In this document: positions 11,444 through 24,736 of the stretch, piece after piece
Layout: each line of letters opens with the position of its first letter
Numbering within the stretch: the first letter of the stretch is position 1
Assembly (NCBI GenBank): GCA_037962975.1
Contig: CM075675.1
Coordinates: forward strand, 3,172,001-3,236,000
Direction: 5' to 3'
DNA length: 64,000 bases
From: Clitoria ternatea
Lineage: Eukaryota > Streptophyta > Magnoliopsida > Fabales > Fabaceae
The notes under the pieces: model-generated
What the model was told of the DNA's origin: nothing
Seen by the model: the letters and a program-made list of their open reading frames with translations, nothing else
The model's database searches: none
Position numbers and translations under genes: made by a program

Positions 11444-14400
11444 ATTGGCTACATGAATGTATAGCTCCATTGTGAATCATGTCTATAAACATATTATTTA
11501 CTGTAAGTCTTTCGTATAAATGAATTATGAAAGAAAATTCTATGAGTTTTCTTCGAATATTATAAAGTAATGCAACTAGAAATTGATCCAATGATAGAAA
11601 TTAGGTATCAACATAATCATTATTCGGGACTTTATAACATATGCATTAAATACAAGCTGCCTTTGTAACATTTATGAAGAAAGGGATGAACCACAAACTT
11701 TCACATAATTTAGGTGCCTTATTAATATTTGGGAATATTTATGGGAAAAAACCAATAAAATAATTTTACATCACAAGGAAATATGAAAATTCAACGTAAA
11801 AGAATCCATTCCAATCAGTTAGTACAATTTAGAACATTGGTCTATCCAAAATAATTAATGAAGAATTAACATACAAAAGTTTTGGAATATATTTTTTGGG
11901 CAGTTGAATGAAATTATATATAAGAAATAGGTATCTTCTTTTACCCTTTAATAAACTATTCGCTAATTGACGCTGTTTCGGCTTGACCTCTCCGTTAATT
12001 TATCTAAATTTACTGATTTCAAATGGGATATTTTATGAATTAAACTTTAAATGTTTAAATGCAAGGTTCATACTTAACAATACTTCATTTTAAACTTGGT
12101 ATATTTATTCCTTTCTTAACTAGGTATTAAGAGTTTAATTTTTGTCATTTACGAAACAACTTTAAAATATTAATATTGAGCTAGTTATTTCACCTGTTAA
12201 TATGTCTACAAGCTAACGAAAAAATTAGTTATCATGATCAACGGTAAATAGTATGAGTGTTACATTTATACCTAAAAAATAAATGCTTTATTTTTTTTTC
12301 ATTAGTAATCAAATTTGTGTCAGTGGGCTTACAACAACTCACGCACCTTATTCAATTAATTAAGTTAGTCCATCTTGACAAAAAAATGTTTCATTTTAAT
12401 TTAACTAGCGAAATATTTCCCCATCCATTTTTATTTTAAGATAATTCAGACAAAAACATATATATTAAAAAAATATATTAATACATTAATTTTTATAAAA
12501 AAGACATTATAACATTCTAATTTTTTCCTTATTCAAATTCAGATTTTATTGTAATGTTAATAGTGAGATTTTCTAAAATAAACATGAGAAAAATTTTAAA
12601 AACTTCTAGATAAATAAGCTTTACCTTATAAATAGGAATAAAGAAAGTATATTTTCATATGGCTTGATTAATAAAAATAAAAAAAATGTCAAAAAGACTA
12701 ACTTAATTAATTGATGAAAGTATCCAAATTATTACAAGTTTTCTTTTTAATTATGGTGGTTCTCTAATAGATGTTCAAATTACATATATACATAACAATT
12801 AGTACTCAAGTAATCCAAAGTTCTTTCATATTCAAAATTTAATACAAAATTTTATTTTAATCGAAATCCAAATAAAATACAATGATTGATTAATCCATTG
12901 AGGTCGTTCTAGTGGTTGGGCTTGGATAATCAACTTCAACGGGTTTTATTTATAAAAAAATAAACTAATTGATAGTAAAACACAATGCAATATGTTGATT
13001 GAGTAAATACTTAACATTAACAAAGTTACAAAATAACTAATTCAACACCAAATATTATTTATTTTAAATCAACTATATTAATTAAATAATATGTGTAGAT
13101 GTGAGGTGATAGTAAGAGATAAATAATCTTTTCAATACAACTCAAAATATAAAATAAGTCTTTATATCTTATTAGTAAAATTAAATACTTGAAATTCAAC
13201 CGATAAATGAATTTTTAGTAAAATAATAGGTATAAATAAATTTTGTTACCATAAAAAATGAAAACTTACCATCATAATTTTTTATAGGTAAATCCTAGCA
13301 CTCCTTTAAGGACAAGTTTCTTTTCCATTGACAATATTTCGAAGTATTTATTATATATACATTTATCTATCGTAATATAAACATATCTAAACAACCTCAC
13401 AAATTTAAAATATTTACATTAATTTAATTTTAGAATTAAATATGTTTTCAAGTTCCTTCATATAGAATATTTAATTTTAATTTTAGGAGGAGTTTGGTAC
13501 ATAAAATTTCATTCCAAAAAATTTTACAATCATGCTTGGTTATCATTTAACTTTTTTAGGTGTTCTCATCAGAATTTTATTTCGATGTAATTTTATAACT
13601 GACACCTAAGAGAAAAATTTTATATCACAATATTCCTATAGAAAAATTTTATTCATTATAGGAATACAAATTTTTAAATTTATTTATAAAAGAAGATCTT
13701 CGACAATGAGATAATTTTACTATCTTATACTTTTTTTTCTACCTCATTTATTCCCCGGGTTCTCATAAAGTGTTTTTTTTATTGATTTTAATCGCTGTAA
13801 ATTTTGAAAAATTTCCATGACCACTTATTAATTATAATTTGTTATACATCTAAGCATATTAAGTTATATATTACTTTAACATAGTTGTTGATATATATGA
13901 CATATTTAAATATATGTTATGTATTGATAATAGAAATTTTTTACAAATATTTAAAATTGAAACATTGAAACATAAATTTTATTTTGACCTAATTACCTTA
14001 CTTTGTTTCCACTTCAATTGTTCCTTTTTGTTGAAAACATTGATGATCACTATATTTAGTTAATGATTTTTTCTGCTCATTTTAAAATTAAAATATATTA
14101 TAATTCAACAGTATTCCTTAATTAAAAAAATAGTTTCTACTTTTATCTTGAATTAATAAATTATTATTTCTTTTTGTTATTAAATCATTAATTCAAGACT
14201 GGGTGATAATTATTTTCTCATAGAAACAATAAACCCAGAATCCATTTGAAGTAGCATCTGGTTTCTTGAGTCACAATAATGTGGTGTAATGGAAAATGGA
14301 GAGAGTTGGGTTATTATGGAGCCACTAAATGGAGAAGTCAAAGTAGTAAAGGGTTTTATTCCCATTTTTAAGGCCTCTTTCAAGGAATGAGCACCCTAAA

Positions 14401-17248
14401 GCGATGCAGTAAATTATTTAATGCTGAACCCTTATTGGGTGATTGACATCCACTCAATTATTTTAAATGCCAGCAATAGCCAGCCAAGCTAACAATGCCA
14501 CTTATGTCAGCAAACTAATAATACTAAATATTCAAAGAGGTGAATTATGCATACACCATACTTTTTTTACTAAAATTCTAATTAAGATTAGTTATCCATC
14601 ATTTGCACATTGGCCTTTGTTATTTATTAGTATTGTTTAGAAACCACATACTTTTCTACCTAATAACAAATTCTCACATTAACTTCAAATTAAAATATTG
14701 CTTAAAGTTAAGTAAAATTGTTTATACTTACCATTTATAACTCAATTTGATTTGTCCCCTGTATACAAATGGAAATTTCGATATAAAACCAAGAGGTATA
14801 ACTATATAAATACTTGAATTACGTTAAAAATACCTAGTATGTAAAGAGTCCACATAATAACCTATAAATGTCAAAAAAAAAAGAAACATGATGAAGATGT
14901 ATCACTTAAGACACCTCAAATTCCCAAATCAATGAAATATCAAAGAAGATAATTCATAAGTAGAGAAGCAATAAGTGTGAGGAAAGAGAATATCTTTGAC
15001 ATTTTTAAGGTTGTATTTACCATGATTGACATCTATAGAGTAATGATTAATATGTCAGTTGCTCGTTTAAGAGTTGTCAATGATATAACTAGTCAGTAAT
15101 TGTCATGATATCAATGAATGAAATATTGTCTGGGGTTGCAATTAACCCTTTACCACCTTGTAGTGTTTTGTCAGTTAAAAAAATGTTAGTCCAGGATGAT
15201 ATACTCTTGAATGTGTTTGTAACACAATATTTATGCATTATTATTATTAAATCTTTGGTCTATCTAAATTACAATTCAATACTCCTCTACTTAAAGAGAT
15301 ACTATTTTCGATGTTGTTCACATAGATAGTATGAAGCACACATTTTTAGTGTAATCTTGGTTATAGTCTACCCCTAATCTCTCTAGTATGTCACTTGGTG
15401 CTAATGAACACTTGATTAGGGCCACATCATGGAAGAACAAGTTTTATTCAAGTTAATCACCAATTTGGTTTCAATTATTTCTTAACCATGACACTCACAA
15501 GTCACAAGTGTTTAGTTATAGTTAATAATCATCATAAGTCACAAATCTAAAGTTAACAATAATTATAAAGTTTGCCGGAACCATTAATAAAGAAGTGTTT
15601 AATTTTATTGGTAGCATTCTCATGATGGAATGGTAAACCTAAAATGAAATATTAATTAGTATAGTCAACTGAGACATCATAGTCAGATATTAAATTGAAT
15701 TGTTTTTATGGATATTTGGTTTGATCAATAAAAAAAATCCTTCTATTAAATGAAATTTTTATTCTCTCGATATTAATATTAACCTTTATTTTTTTTTATT
15801 TTCACAACTTCATTTCCTCAACTACATATAAAAAGACACAAAACATAGACGTTTCTTGTTTGCATAAAGTCACCAGATTAACAAGCATACGTGAGTTATA
15901 ATTCTCTTGCAATATCAGCTAAAAGCTGTCATGTTTTCCATTTTATGCGACTACCAATGGTGGTTCTGCAACATGATGAAATCAATGACGCATAATGTCA
16001 CAGACCATACATCTTAGAAATATGATCTAAACAAATACTCTTCAATTCATGCAGGAAAATGGGAACCAATATTAGCCTCTCATTCCTTGTCAATTTATAA
16101 ATCTACACGTTAGCTTCAACAATTATCCTTCTTAGGGGCAGCATTACCTTCAAACTTTAGTGACATAGAACCGCAGAAAGAAAATAGTATATCTGTCAAC
16201 CAAAAATAAAATAAAGTGGTATATCTAAAATGATAAAGTACAAATGTATCTATCCCAAAATTTTAGTAAGTTGAAATTTCAAAACAATTTAAATTAAACT
16301 AATGAAAAATACACCTTGGAGACAAGATACAAGGTGCAACTTGCTAGCCTTCAATATGACATCCCAGATAAACCAAATGGAACCTTTTCACATGCTCCAC
16401 TACCCTGAACCCTCTCCCATCCATTTGATATATTTAATTTAGACTTAAGAGCTTGTGAGTACATTAATCATTTTCTTCCTTTGGAATGTGATGTCACAAA
16501 ATACAAACTAACTTGAGTGCACGAATCTGCTTGTTAACAGATTTGCAACTTCATATTATCCATATTCAGATCCCAACAACACTTATCATATTAAAATGTC
16601 ATTTAAAGCTTGTGCTTAGCACACATTGAATTTCTACTTTGCAACCTCCATTTGTCATTCCATTTACCATTTTTCTTAGTGATAAAAAAGAATTCTAACA
16701 CCTTATTGCATAGAAAAATAGCATGTTGAATAGTGCTATTAATGAATAGTTGAAGACTACTACACAATTGTAGATCTGATCCAGATCCTTGCTGAACTAA
16801 TTTCTGTTAAACTTTCATTTGATTAGAGCATATAGGATGGCTGAGAGCCAATCAAACAATGCCGAGCTTTACAAGTAACCTGAATTGCTGTCCTCTCCCG
16901 GATACATGGAAATATATATATATATAGTATCATATTATGTTATACATTAAACAACGTCCAGCTTCATGTTATTTATAACCTGAACTGTCATACTCTCTGC
17001 CAGATACCAAGGAAAAACACGTTATTATTAACACTGTTATTATTGAATTTAAAAAAACAAAAAAGTGCAATTATCATTACACAGCTTCACCCATTCAGCA
17101 AAAGATGAAAATGTTGGACATCGCATTCTAATATGACTATTTGGGAATAGTTCATATAGTCATTGAAGTTAAAATTGTAAGGTAATACATAAGATATCCT
17201 ATGACTTGTTAGAGATCTGGCAAGTTTGATCCCTGTTTCTGATTCGGG
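11444..17248. other. Gene-free AT-rich stretch
   Basis: About 5.8 kb without a supportable gene. Open frames are short and lack similarity. There are simple AT runs and a (TA)n at about 16914-16926. Sequence near 13490-13680 (AGTTTGGTACATAAAATTTC) has MITE-like character but no matching end was found. Confidence 0.4.
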
Positions 17249-17880
17249 ATGCTGGAATCGTTGAGATCAAACAATTTTGCACGTGAAATTGTTGAAACAG
17301 ACGATTTCATAATACCAATGCAAGCTAAAAAAATCAATAAAAAATACCCACGTGTTTGCCCTTATTCATCTTCTTCGTTCTCCTCTATTTCCCCTGTTTT
17401 CTATTCTGCAAACAGGGGTTCTACAAACAGCATTTTTCTTGCTTCTCTAAACCTTTTTCTCCCCTCCTCTTTTTCTCTACACCATGGGTGATTGAAGCTT
17501 TCGCCCCGTCTTTAGTTTGACTCCGCTCATCACGGTTGCTCTTCTCCATTCTCTTATATTTGCCCCTGTTTTCTATTCTAAAAACAGAGGTTTTACAAAC
17601 AGCGTTCTTCACCCTCATTTGTGCTTCTAGTTTTTTGATTTTTTGTCCCACTTCTATCATGTCTTCTAGTGGGCAAAGAGTAGCAAGAACTGAAGAGATG
17701 AAAAGTAACCAACCTAATGTGCGAATGGTTCAACACCACGGAAGAATGCTTTGGGGAATAGAAGTGATATAGCAGAGAATCATGTTATACCAGTAGGGTA
17801 GAGATACACACAAGATACTATGCAAGTACTGTAAGAAGACTATTAACACCCAAGATACAATGCATTTATTGTCTTTAGTA
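17249..17880 (+). pseudogene. Remnant of the 5' end of a hAT transposase gene (leader plus BED zinc finger start)
   Basis: A pyrimidine-rich leader precedes an ATG at 17659 that opens MSSSGQRVARTEEMKSNQ and reaches WGIEVI before a TAG near 17770. In the same frame, past a second stop, 17821-17847 encodes CKYCKKTIN, the first cysteine pair of a BED-type zinc finger as found at the N-terminus of hAT transposases. The finger is not completed and the rest of the transposase is absent. The leader holds a direct duplication of about 41 bases (17391-17431 and about 17563-17602). The layout resembles the hAT derivative at 59692-60395. Confidence 0.5.
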
Positions 17881-18883
17881 TTTTGAATTGTTAAGTTGTA
17901 ACCAAGAAGTTTGTAACTATTATGAATGAAATTGAAGTATTTTAACTTAGTTATCTTTGTTTTCTGCATATAAATGCATTTGAATATTATATTACATGTT
18001 TAAGTAAGATCTTATAATTCGTATTATGATTACATAATTTACATGTTTCCATAAGCTTTCCAATTCTAGATATGATCTTCATTTTAACTACATTGCACAT
18101 GGTAGATAGGATGGAAGTTACATTAAACGTTTTGATGTCAATGCACAAAATGATTCAATATAAGCAGGATATTGGTGTTAACTTCAGAAATTCAAGTTCA
18201 ACCCAAAAAAACCAGTAGTTTATTACAACAACTGTTTTGCAAGTTTGGACCAAATGAGGCATATAATTTGGGTGGAGGATAATCAATATTATTTGATGGA
18301 GGAAGTTAAGAATAAAATTTCAAAAACCTCTTCTGTTTAACTCATCCGGGTAAGAAAACAACAGACCTTGAAATCAATTATTTTCAAGTTAGTTATTCTT
18401 AGTATGATTTCCAAGAGGCAAAATAGCAAAAAAGCCTCCCACATCATAAATAGATGTAACACTGACCTTAGCCGCTCAAATTCATATATAAGATAAGCAC
18501 GTGTCGAGTAGGGGAGTAAGTCGCAGCATCATGCATTTCCTTTTCTATTGTTCACAATATAGTGAAAATCATTTACAATGGGAGCTGATTTACTGAATTG
18601 GGAATCAAAGTACTTCTGATTTCCCCCCTAGATGGGGTCAATAGAATAGGAGAACTAGAAACTCGTGCGAATGTCTTACATTTAAAATGAGCAGCCAGCT
18701 GGATCATAGACAAAACTTAGCTGCAAAACCTCTGGAAACGTTTGACAGCAAGACAGGAGAATAGAAGTTGCAAGGATATGATAGATCAAAAAGTGCCAGG
18801 AATCTCATGAACCCTATACATACCATCTGTTGTACAGTAAGCATGAATTTCATGCAGGTTGCACCATACACCTTCATAAAGCT
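17881..18883. other. Intergenic, 3' flank of the At3g52170-like gene
   Basis: No gene seen. The right part should contain the 3' UTR of the minus-strand gene that ends at 18884. The plus open frame at 18768-19076 is an antisense shadow of that gene's last exon. Confidence 0.4.
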
Positions 18884-21800
18884 TCATAATTTTCTCCAGA
18901 TATTTATGATGCCATTGGCAAATGACTTCAAATTTCCCCACAAAGTTGATTTCTCTGAATACGTTGCAGCACCAGGCTCCCTATTATTACAGCTGTCACT
19001 GGATATTAGGGAGATTGTAAGCAACCTTAATATACTATACAATATTGCTGGAAAGGATAGACATGAAAATAAATAGTGTGATATAAGGAAAATAAAGAAA
19101 AACCAGGAAAGATTGCATCAGACAGCTGTATGGTTTTGCACATGCAACCATCCATTAATGGCATTAATGCATATTTCAGGTAGAATACACAAATTGGTTC
19201 CAAAACTCAAGTAGACAATACTCTATAAACATACAAAGTAGATGTGGCAGTACCTACTACCTGGTTCTCATCATGCTCTGATGACAATAATCTTATAGTG
19301 TGTATATGATTTTAACCTATTGCAGATAAACTTTTCACATAGAAGTAGCATCCTGAACATTCAACACAGCTACTTTCGTTTTTCTCTTCAGAAAACTAAA
19401 TTTTATGACTGTTTCATTTCATTACTATAAGATGATACTTCCATGCAGACTTTATTGCACTGTTTAATTTCTGCATTTTAACTAAAACCAGGAGGCAACA
19501 CGATTTTTTTAGTTGTCAATTATCATGTTATTCTCTGTTAGTATTCTCAAGTACACAAAACAGTCTGTTTCAGAGTATTTATTTTAGTTTATTTGCATCG
19601 TATTATTTGCATATTGATAAACATTGGAGTGCACATATAATATTTAGCAGTTCAACTACATGTAGCCTACCACACGTAATTCTATATCACTCCAATGTCA
19701 TTCACAAGTGCTGGTATTTTTCAAGTAACATGCAAAAATAATATATTACTAGCGATAATCATAATAAACCTATATATCTAAAGATACGAAAGGACTTACA
19801 GTTTGGACTCATCCAATTTTATAGACTTCTGTGATTGCTCTATTTCATGCTTTGGACCATCCACACCAGGAAGGTCCTCTAAATTACCCTGATCTTTTCT
19901 TAAATATCCTGCTTTCTCAAATCTCTTTTTCTCCATTGCTGGATGGTTTTCTGTATCAACCAACTTAGAATCATGGCTCTCACCTTCACTACAACTTCTT
20001 TCAGATTTTTCAATAAATGAAGTAGAAAATTGTTTTATTTCAGTTTTTTGCAGGTGCTGTTCCTGTGTAACGGAATCAGAACTAGATACAGTTTCCCCAC
20101 TCCTCACATCATTTTCCACCTGGAGACTTGATTGGGAAGCCTCTCTAGACAGGTCTTCCAAGTTAGGTTGCTCCCTCCTCTCATAACCTGCTTTCTCCAT
20201 GCATTTTTCCTCCATTTTTTGATGATTTTCAATATTTAGTGAATCATATTCATGGCCCTGAGCTTTGACATAACCAGTACCAAAGTTTTCACTATATGCA
20301 GGAGGAAAATGCTCTCTTTCCTCTTGTAGCAGCTGACTTTCTGGTGCAACAGCTACCTCAGACTTAATATCATTCGACATATCAACGCTCGATGGGTAAG
20401 GCTCCTTAGCATGCTTTTCAACAAGATTACTTTCAGATTCAGATGCAATGCATTGATTACTCTGTCATTAAAAGAAAAGACAAAGTATAAGTGATTAAGT
20501 ATTACAAGAAAGCAGCTCATTTTCTTTAATATAATAAAACAGATTATTCAATTAACACTATAAATAATAAAATTAATAACATTGAGAATTTAGGAAGCGT
20601 GAACCAACAAAATGGGAAACTACTGACTAATAACATGAAAAGGAATGTGATGCAATTTTGCCATACTAGATCAATTAAAACATTTATCATTCCACAGCAA
20701 TGATTTGTATGTGACTTCCTAACAGAATTCATTTACTATCAATAAAGTTATTCACAATTTACAAGCGCACTATGCCACCATCTATTTTGAGGTCAGGCAG
20801 TAGCTTTCAGTCCAGAGGTTTGCAAAATGCAAATTTATGGTTATTTCAGTATGGGTTTACAAGTACAATTGAAAATGTCATCATAACTTTACTAGTATAA
20901 CTGATCCATGAATTTCTCAACCCTATGTTTTCCACCATACCAAATTGAACCTTTCAGAGCAAACTAGAATAGAAAATATATTTGTATCAGAATTAAATAT
21001 TGAAAGCATCTTTTGTATCAGTAGGGGATTTACTTGCATTTGAACAGAAAAAGGTGCAAAATATTAAGTACAATGATTTTACTTTTCCTTGTCCTTTTGG
21101 CCATTGAACTACAGGCATGATATTTCCACATAAACAGTAAACAAGAGTGAATATAACAAAACTCATACTCTGATCAAGTTGGATTAGCCGTATTGCTTAT
21201 CAAAAACTAGTATACTTAATATATCAATAACAACTATAAGTGGGGCTTAATGTCAATGCTTTGCTTACTAGTGTAGACGTAAATTCAACTTCTTCAGACA
21301 ACTTGTTCTCACGATATGAAGTCTGTGACCCACTCTTTTCTCCAAGATGCTCATAATCAGTGTTAACAGTCACCTTGCTATCTAAAACTACTGATTTAGA
21401 ATCACCTTGTATAGACCTGTCTTTTGCAAGCTCAATTTTAACAGATGACACATTCATAGATTCAGTGGTCAGAAGTTTAATATCATAAAATTTCTTTTCC
21501 ACCAACTTCTCATCTATGTTTGAAGAATTCAGTTTAGACTTGTATTCTAGTTCCTGAATGATTTGCCGGATAAAATAATAGCCGCCACCAACTTGTTTCT
21601 GAGTATCGGATGCTTTTGGAAATTTTCCAGCATTCTCTTCTCTATACCTGCAGAGAGAAGTGAGAAACAAAATTTAATCAACTATTCCTTAATGGCTAAT
21701 GTGTACCATTCTACAAGAACAGAAGTCCACATGTTTTCACTAGTTAACCAAACTCCATGCCAATGACAATGTTTCTGACATTGGCTTCATTTCATGTAAA

Positions 21801-23375
21801 AAACAATAAGGGATCTTTAAGAATACCAAACTTTTTTCTCCACTTTTTTCAGAAAATCAGGGAAATCAAGTTATTAACCACAACATACAAGGGACAAATT
21901 ACGAAAAACAAAGGTAATGGACATGGATATTTTCCTTTCTTGTCCTTAAGAACCCCTTGTTGCACCACAAGGAAAAAAATTATCACACAAATGCAAGATA
22001 AGTAAAGATTGGCTACTCCAGTATGAATCAAACCAGAAAGTGACCAGAATACCACGGGCTAGGACAACTTAAAGAATTTATGTAAACCCATTATTCTATT
22101 GTACAAAAGACTAGTTACATTAGTACAGGCCATTAAAACGAGCATTAGTTCAAGCATGGCCAATAGAACAGTTAAATGTCTTTATTTATTTATTTATTTC
22201 CTGCTAGCCATAATTTATTTTATTACCCTTTGTAATTTGTTAGCATGCAATAAAAAGTTGAGTTCTTCATGTTCACTTTTGAAATCCTTATGCTTGGTTG
22301 CTAGTCTTCAGGTCCCAAACTGTAGCCAGTAGGCTTGCAATACAAATGTATATTTGTATACAGTTATCTGAAAATGCAATATAAAGCATATACTAAAAAT
22401 ATTTGAGAAAACACCATATAACCTTAAGATGTCAAATCTATTCTAATTCTAATTGCATGCGAAAACATTTCAAAATGATCATGTATGCTTTGATGCAAGC
22501 ATCCAAAATAATGGACATACAAGAATGCCACCGAGAAGCATAATGCACAAAAGTAACAAAATGTTAAGTAAAGCTTCAACATTAAAAGAAAAAAAGAAAT
22601 ACTTGTCCACAAAAGACTCCACCATAGCTCTCCTTTTATGTCTTGAAACCCTCTTTTGGTCTTTCTGGGCATCTGGTGCCTCGGAAGGAACAGCAGCAGC
22701 ATATGACCATCCACGTTGTTGCTGGACTTTCAATGGCTCAACAGAATCGCATACCTCAAATGACACTGCCGAACAACACAGTAGATACATAATTACATGA
22801 TTTAACAACAGAAACAGAATCTCAATAGTCAGTAATACATTACAACCATACATCCAAATAAAGCCATTGCAAAACAGTACTTTGTACTAACAAATAGAAC
22901 TTCCAAAACACTATAAAAGAAGTTCACATAACACCATAGCATTCAACATATAAAAAGGAAGTAAAGCTATGTTAAGCTTCAAGAAGTGCTTTCCCAGAAA
23001 GACAACAATCCAGAGCTCAAAGACAAAAGCTTAGTCATTTCTACAGGATGCTTTCAATCTCACAGGCATAATTACCAAAAAAACATCAAACTACTCCTCT
23101 TGCTAATCTCACCTGATATGTTATAATCTCACACACAATTCCTCTTTCCTTAAAATCATTATCAAATAAGACCATACTTTTCTTGTCTAAACTACCGGTA
23201 TCCTCCACTAGAAACAATCATATTCAAGTCGAGAATATTCTACGCATGGTGGTCTAGCTTTCTCATGGGAGATTTTTCTGATATCCAAGACTCAAACACT
23301 TTGTTAAGGAAAATCGAACACATGTCTACTTAAACTAAAAACAGTACCCTCCCAACCCTTTTCCAAACATAACCC

Positions 23376-23406
<31 letters not shown>

Positions 23407-23775
23407 AAAACAAAAACCAAATAAAAAACCTAAAGCCTCCCAATCATAAGAAAAGCATAACAAACAACGACATTGGCCTAATCCTCCATTCTTATTCCAT
23501 TTCTAGGAAGATAAAACAAAACACTACAATAAACTCATAAAAGCATCACGAAATAGTGCCTAAAACAATGCAATTAATTATTAAGCTTAGTTTCATTTCT
23601 ATGTCAGGGTCGGACCCCAAAAGAAAGAAAGAGAGGTTATTTCTGAATAACACGAAAAATAAATAAGAGATGAATAGCAGTAATTAGAGAAAGAGAAGAG
23701 TGAAAGAGAATAGTTACAGTGTTTGGGTTTGGAAGTGCAGTTGCGAATGGATGCGATCAGAAGCTTCTTCTTCAT
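18884..23775 (-). CDS. At3g52170-like putative DNA-binding protein, organelle-targeted (five exons, 458 aa)
   Basis: Five exons join in frame: 23775-23718, 22765-22603, 21647-21269, 20461-19800 and 18998-18884, totalling 1377 nt. The start MKKKLLIASIRNCTSKPKH is basic and hydroxylated like a plastid or mitochondrial transit peptide; a stop (TAG) lies directly upstream in frame, which fixes this ATG. Residues about 58-112 (RRAMVESFVDKYREENAGKF, then QVGGGYYFIRQIIQELEYK) match the conserved N-terminal region I recall from Arabidopsis At3g52170, annotated only as DNA-binding. The rest is acidic, Ser/Glu-rich and probably disordered, with an internal repeat (MEEKCMEKAGY... and MEKKRFEKAGY..., each followed by NLEDL). 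The C-terminus TLWGNLKSFANGIINIWRKL is again ordered. A telo-box lies upstream of the ATG. The molecular role is unknown. Confidence 0.8.
23373..23410. repeat. C24-A14 homopolymer tract in intron 1
   Basis: Twenty-four consecutive C are followed by fourteen A on the plus strand. The sense strand of the host gene therefore carries T14G24, able in principle to form G-quadruplexes. Tract length may be unreliable because long homopolymers are error-prone in sequencing. Confidence 0.9.
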
Positions 23776-24736
23776 CTATGTCTTTTACGTTAGTTACTCT
23801 ATACTCCGTTGTAAACACGACACAGAGAGGTTTAGGGTTTTGCTTGCTCATTCAAATTTCAAAACGCACACATATTTACGCCGTTTCAGCGTTTCGCTAT
23901 TTCCTGCTTCAATCAGCGTTTCCAATTTCTGGTGCCTCACGAAACGCCGTTTCTACTCGGTTCCATTATAAATGAGATTAAGGAAATTGTAGAAGAATAA
24001 ATCAAATATCAAATATTTAATATTTGATAATAATATTAATAAAAATAAGTCCAAAGATATCAACAAATTACAGTGTGATTCATTCTTCATTTAATATTAC
24101 AATCCGCCAAAAAAACCTTGTGACAAAAATTAAATAGTATGTTGAGAGACGTCAATATAAACCATAGTTATAAAGCTAACTCACATTAAAAGAAAATTAT
24201 TTATTCAATTGTATTCAATATTTTAAAAAAGGTAATCACAGTTGAATTTTGTTTAATCTTAACTATCTATTTTTCGATTTTAAAGAAGTAGATATATAGA
24301 TATTTATGAATATAAGTACTAATTATTCGTCTTCTATATCCACAAACTAAAATATTATTCATGTCTTATTAAGGTATTAGTTCGAACGTCATTCATCGAA
24401 TTAGTAGTAATAAATTATTATTATTTTATATATTAAATAATAATCAATTATATCAAGATAATATAATATTCATAAAAAATCAACGAGTGCATTAAAATTT
24501 AAACATCACATAGTAAGAAAAGTTTAAAATAATAGACACCCTACCATGACATGCTTAATAGGTCCAAAATACTTGTCCAAACTAAATAAAATAAAAAGTA
24601 GATCTCATCTTTATACATGTGCATTGAGTACTTAAGAGTTTTGCAAGACCAATTTTTTTTCAATAAGAGAGCAGAATTATAAAAGGAGTACAAGTACTCA
24701 AACTAATACACATAAGAAATTCAAGAAGCAAGGACT
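23776..24736. other. Intergenic, promoter of the At3g52170-like gene and 3' flank of DUF247
   Basis: The first 200 bases are less AT-rich and hold several CGTTTC/GAAACG words (about 23858-23960, including AAACGCCGTTTC) and a telo-box, fitting a promoter or 5' UTR of the minus-strand gene. From about 24000 the sequence is AT-rich without features. Confidence 0.5.
23831..23840 (-). promoter_or_regulatory. Telo-box (AAACCCTAAA)
   Basis: The plus strand reads TTTAGGGTTT, i.e. AAACCCTAAA on the coding strand, about 55 bases upstream of the ATG of the At3g52170-like gene. Telo-boxes are common near the transcription start of plant genes for translation and organelle biogenesis. Confidence 0.5.

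Noticed and set aside
18768..19076. 102-codon plus-strand open frame
   Set aside because: It overlaps the last exon of the minus-strand At3g52170-like gene in antisense and has no similarity of its own.
22424..22853. Overlapping open frames on both strands around 22.4-22.85 kb
   Set aside because: They are shadows of exon 2 (22765-22603) of the At3g52170-like gene plus intron sequence; only the spliced frame gives continuous protein.
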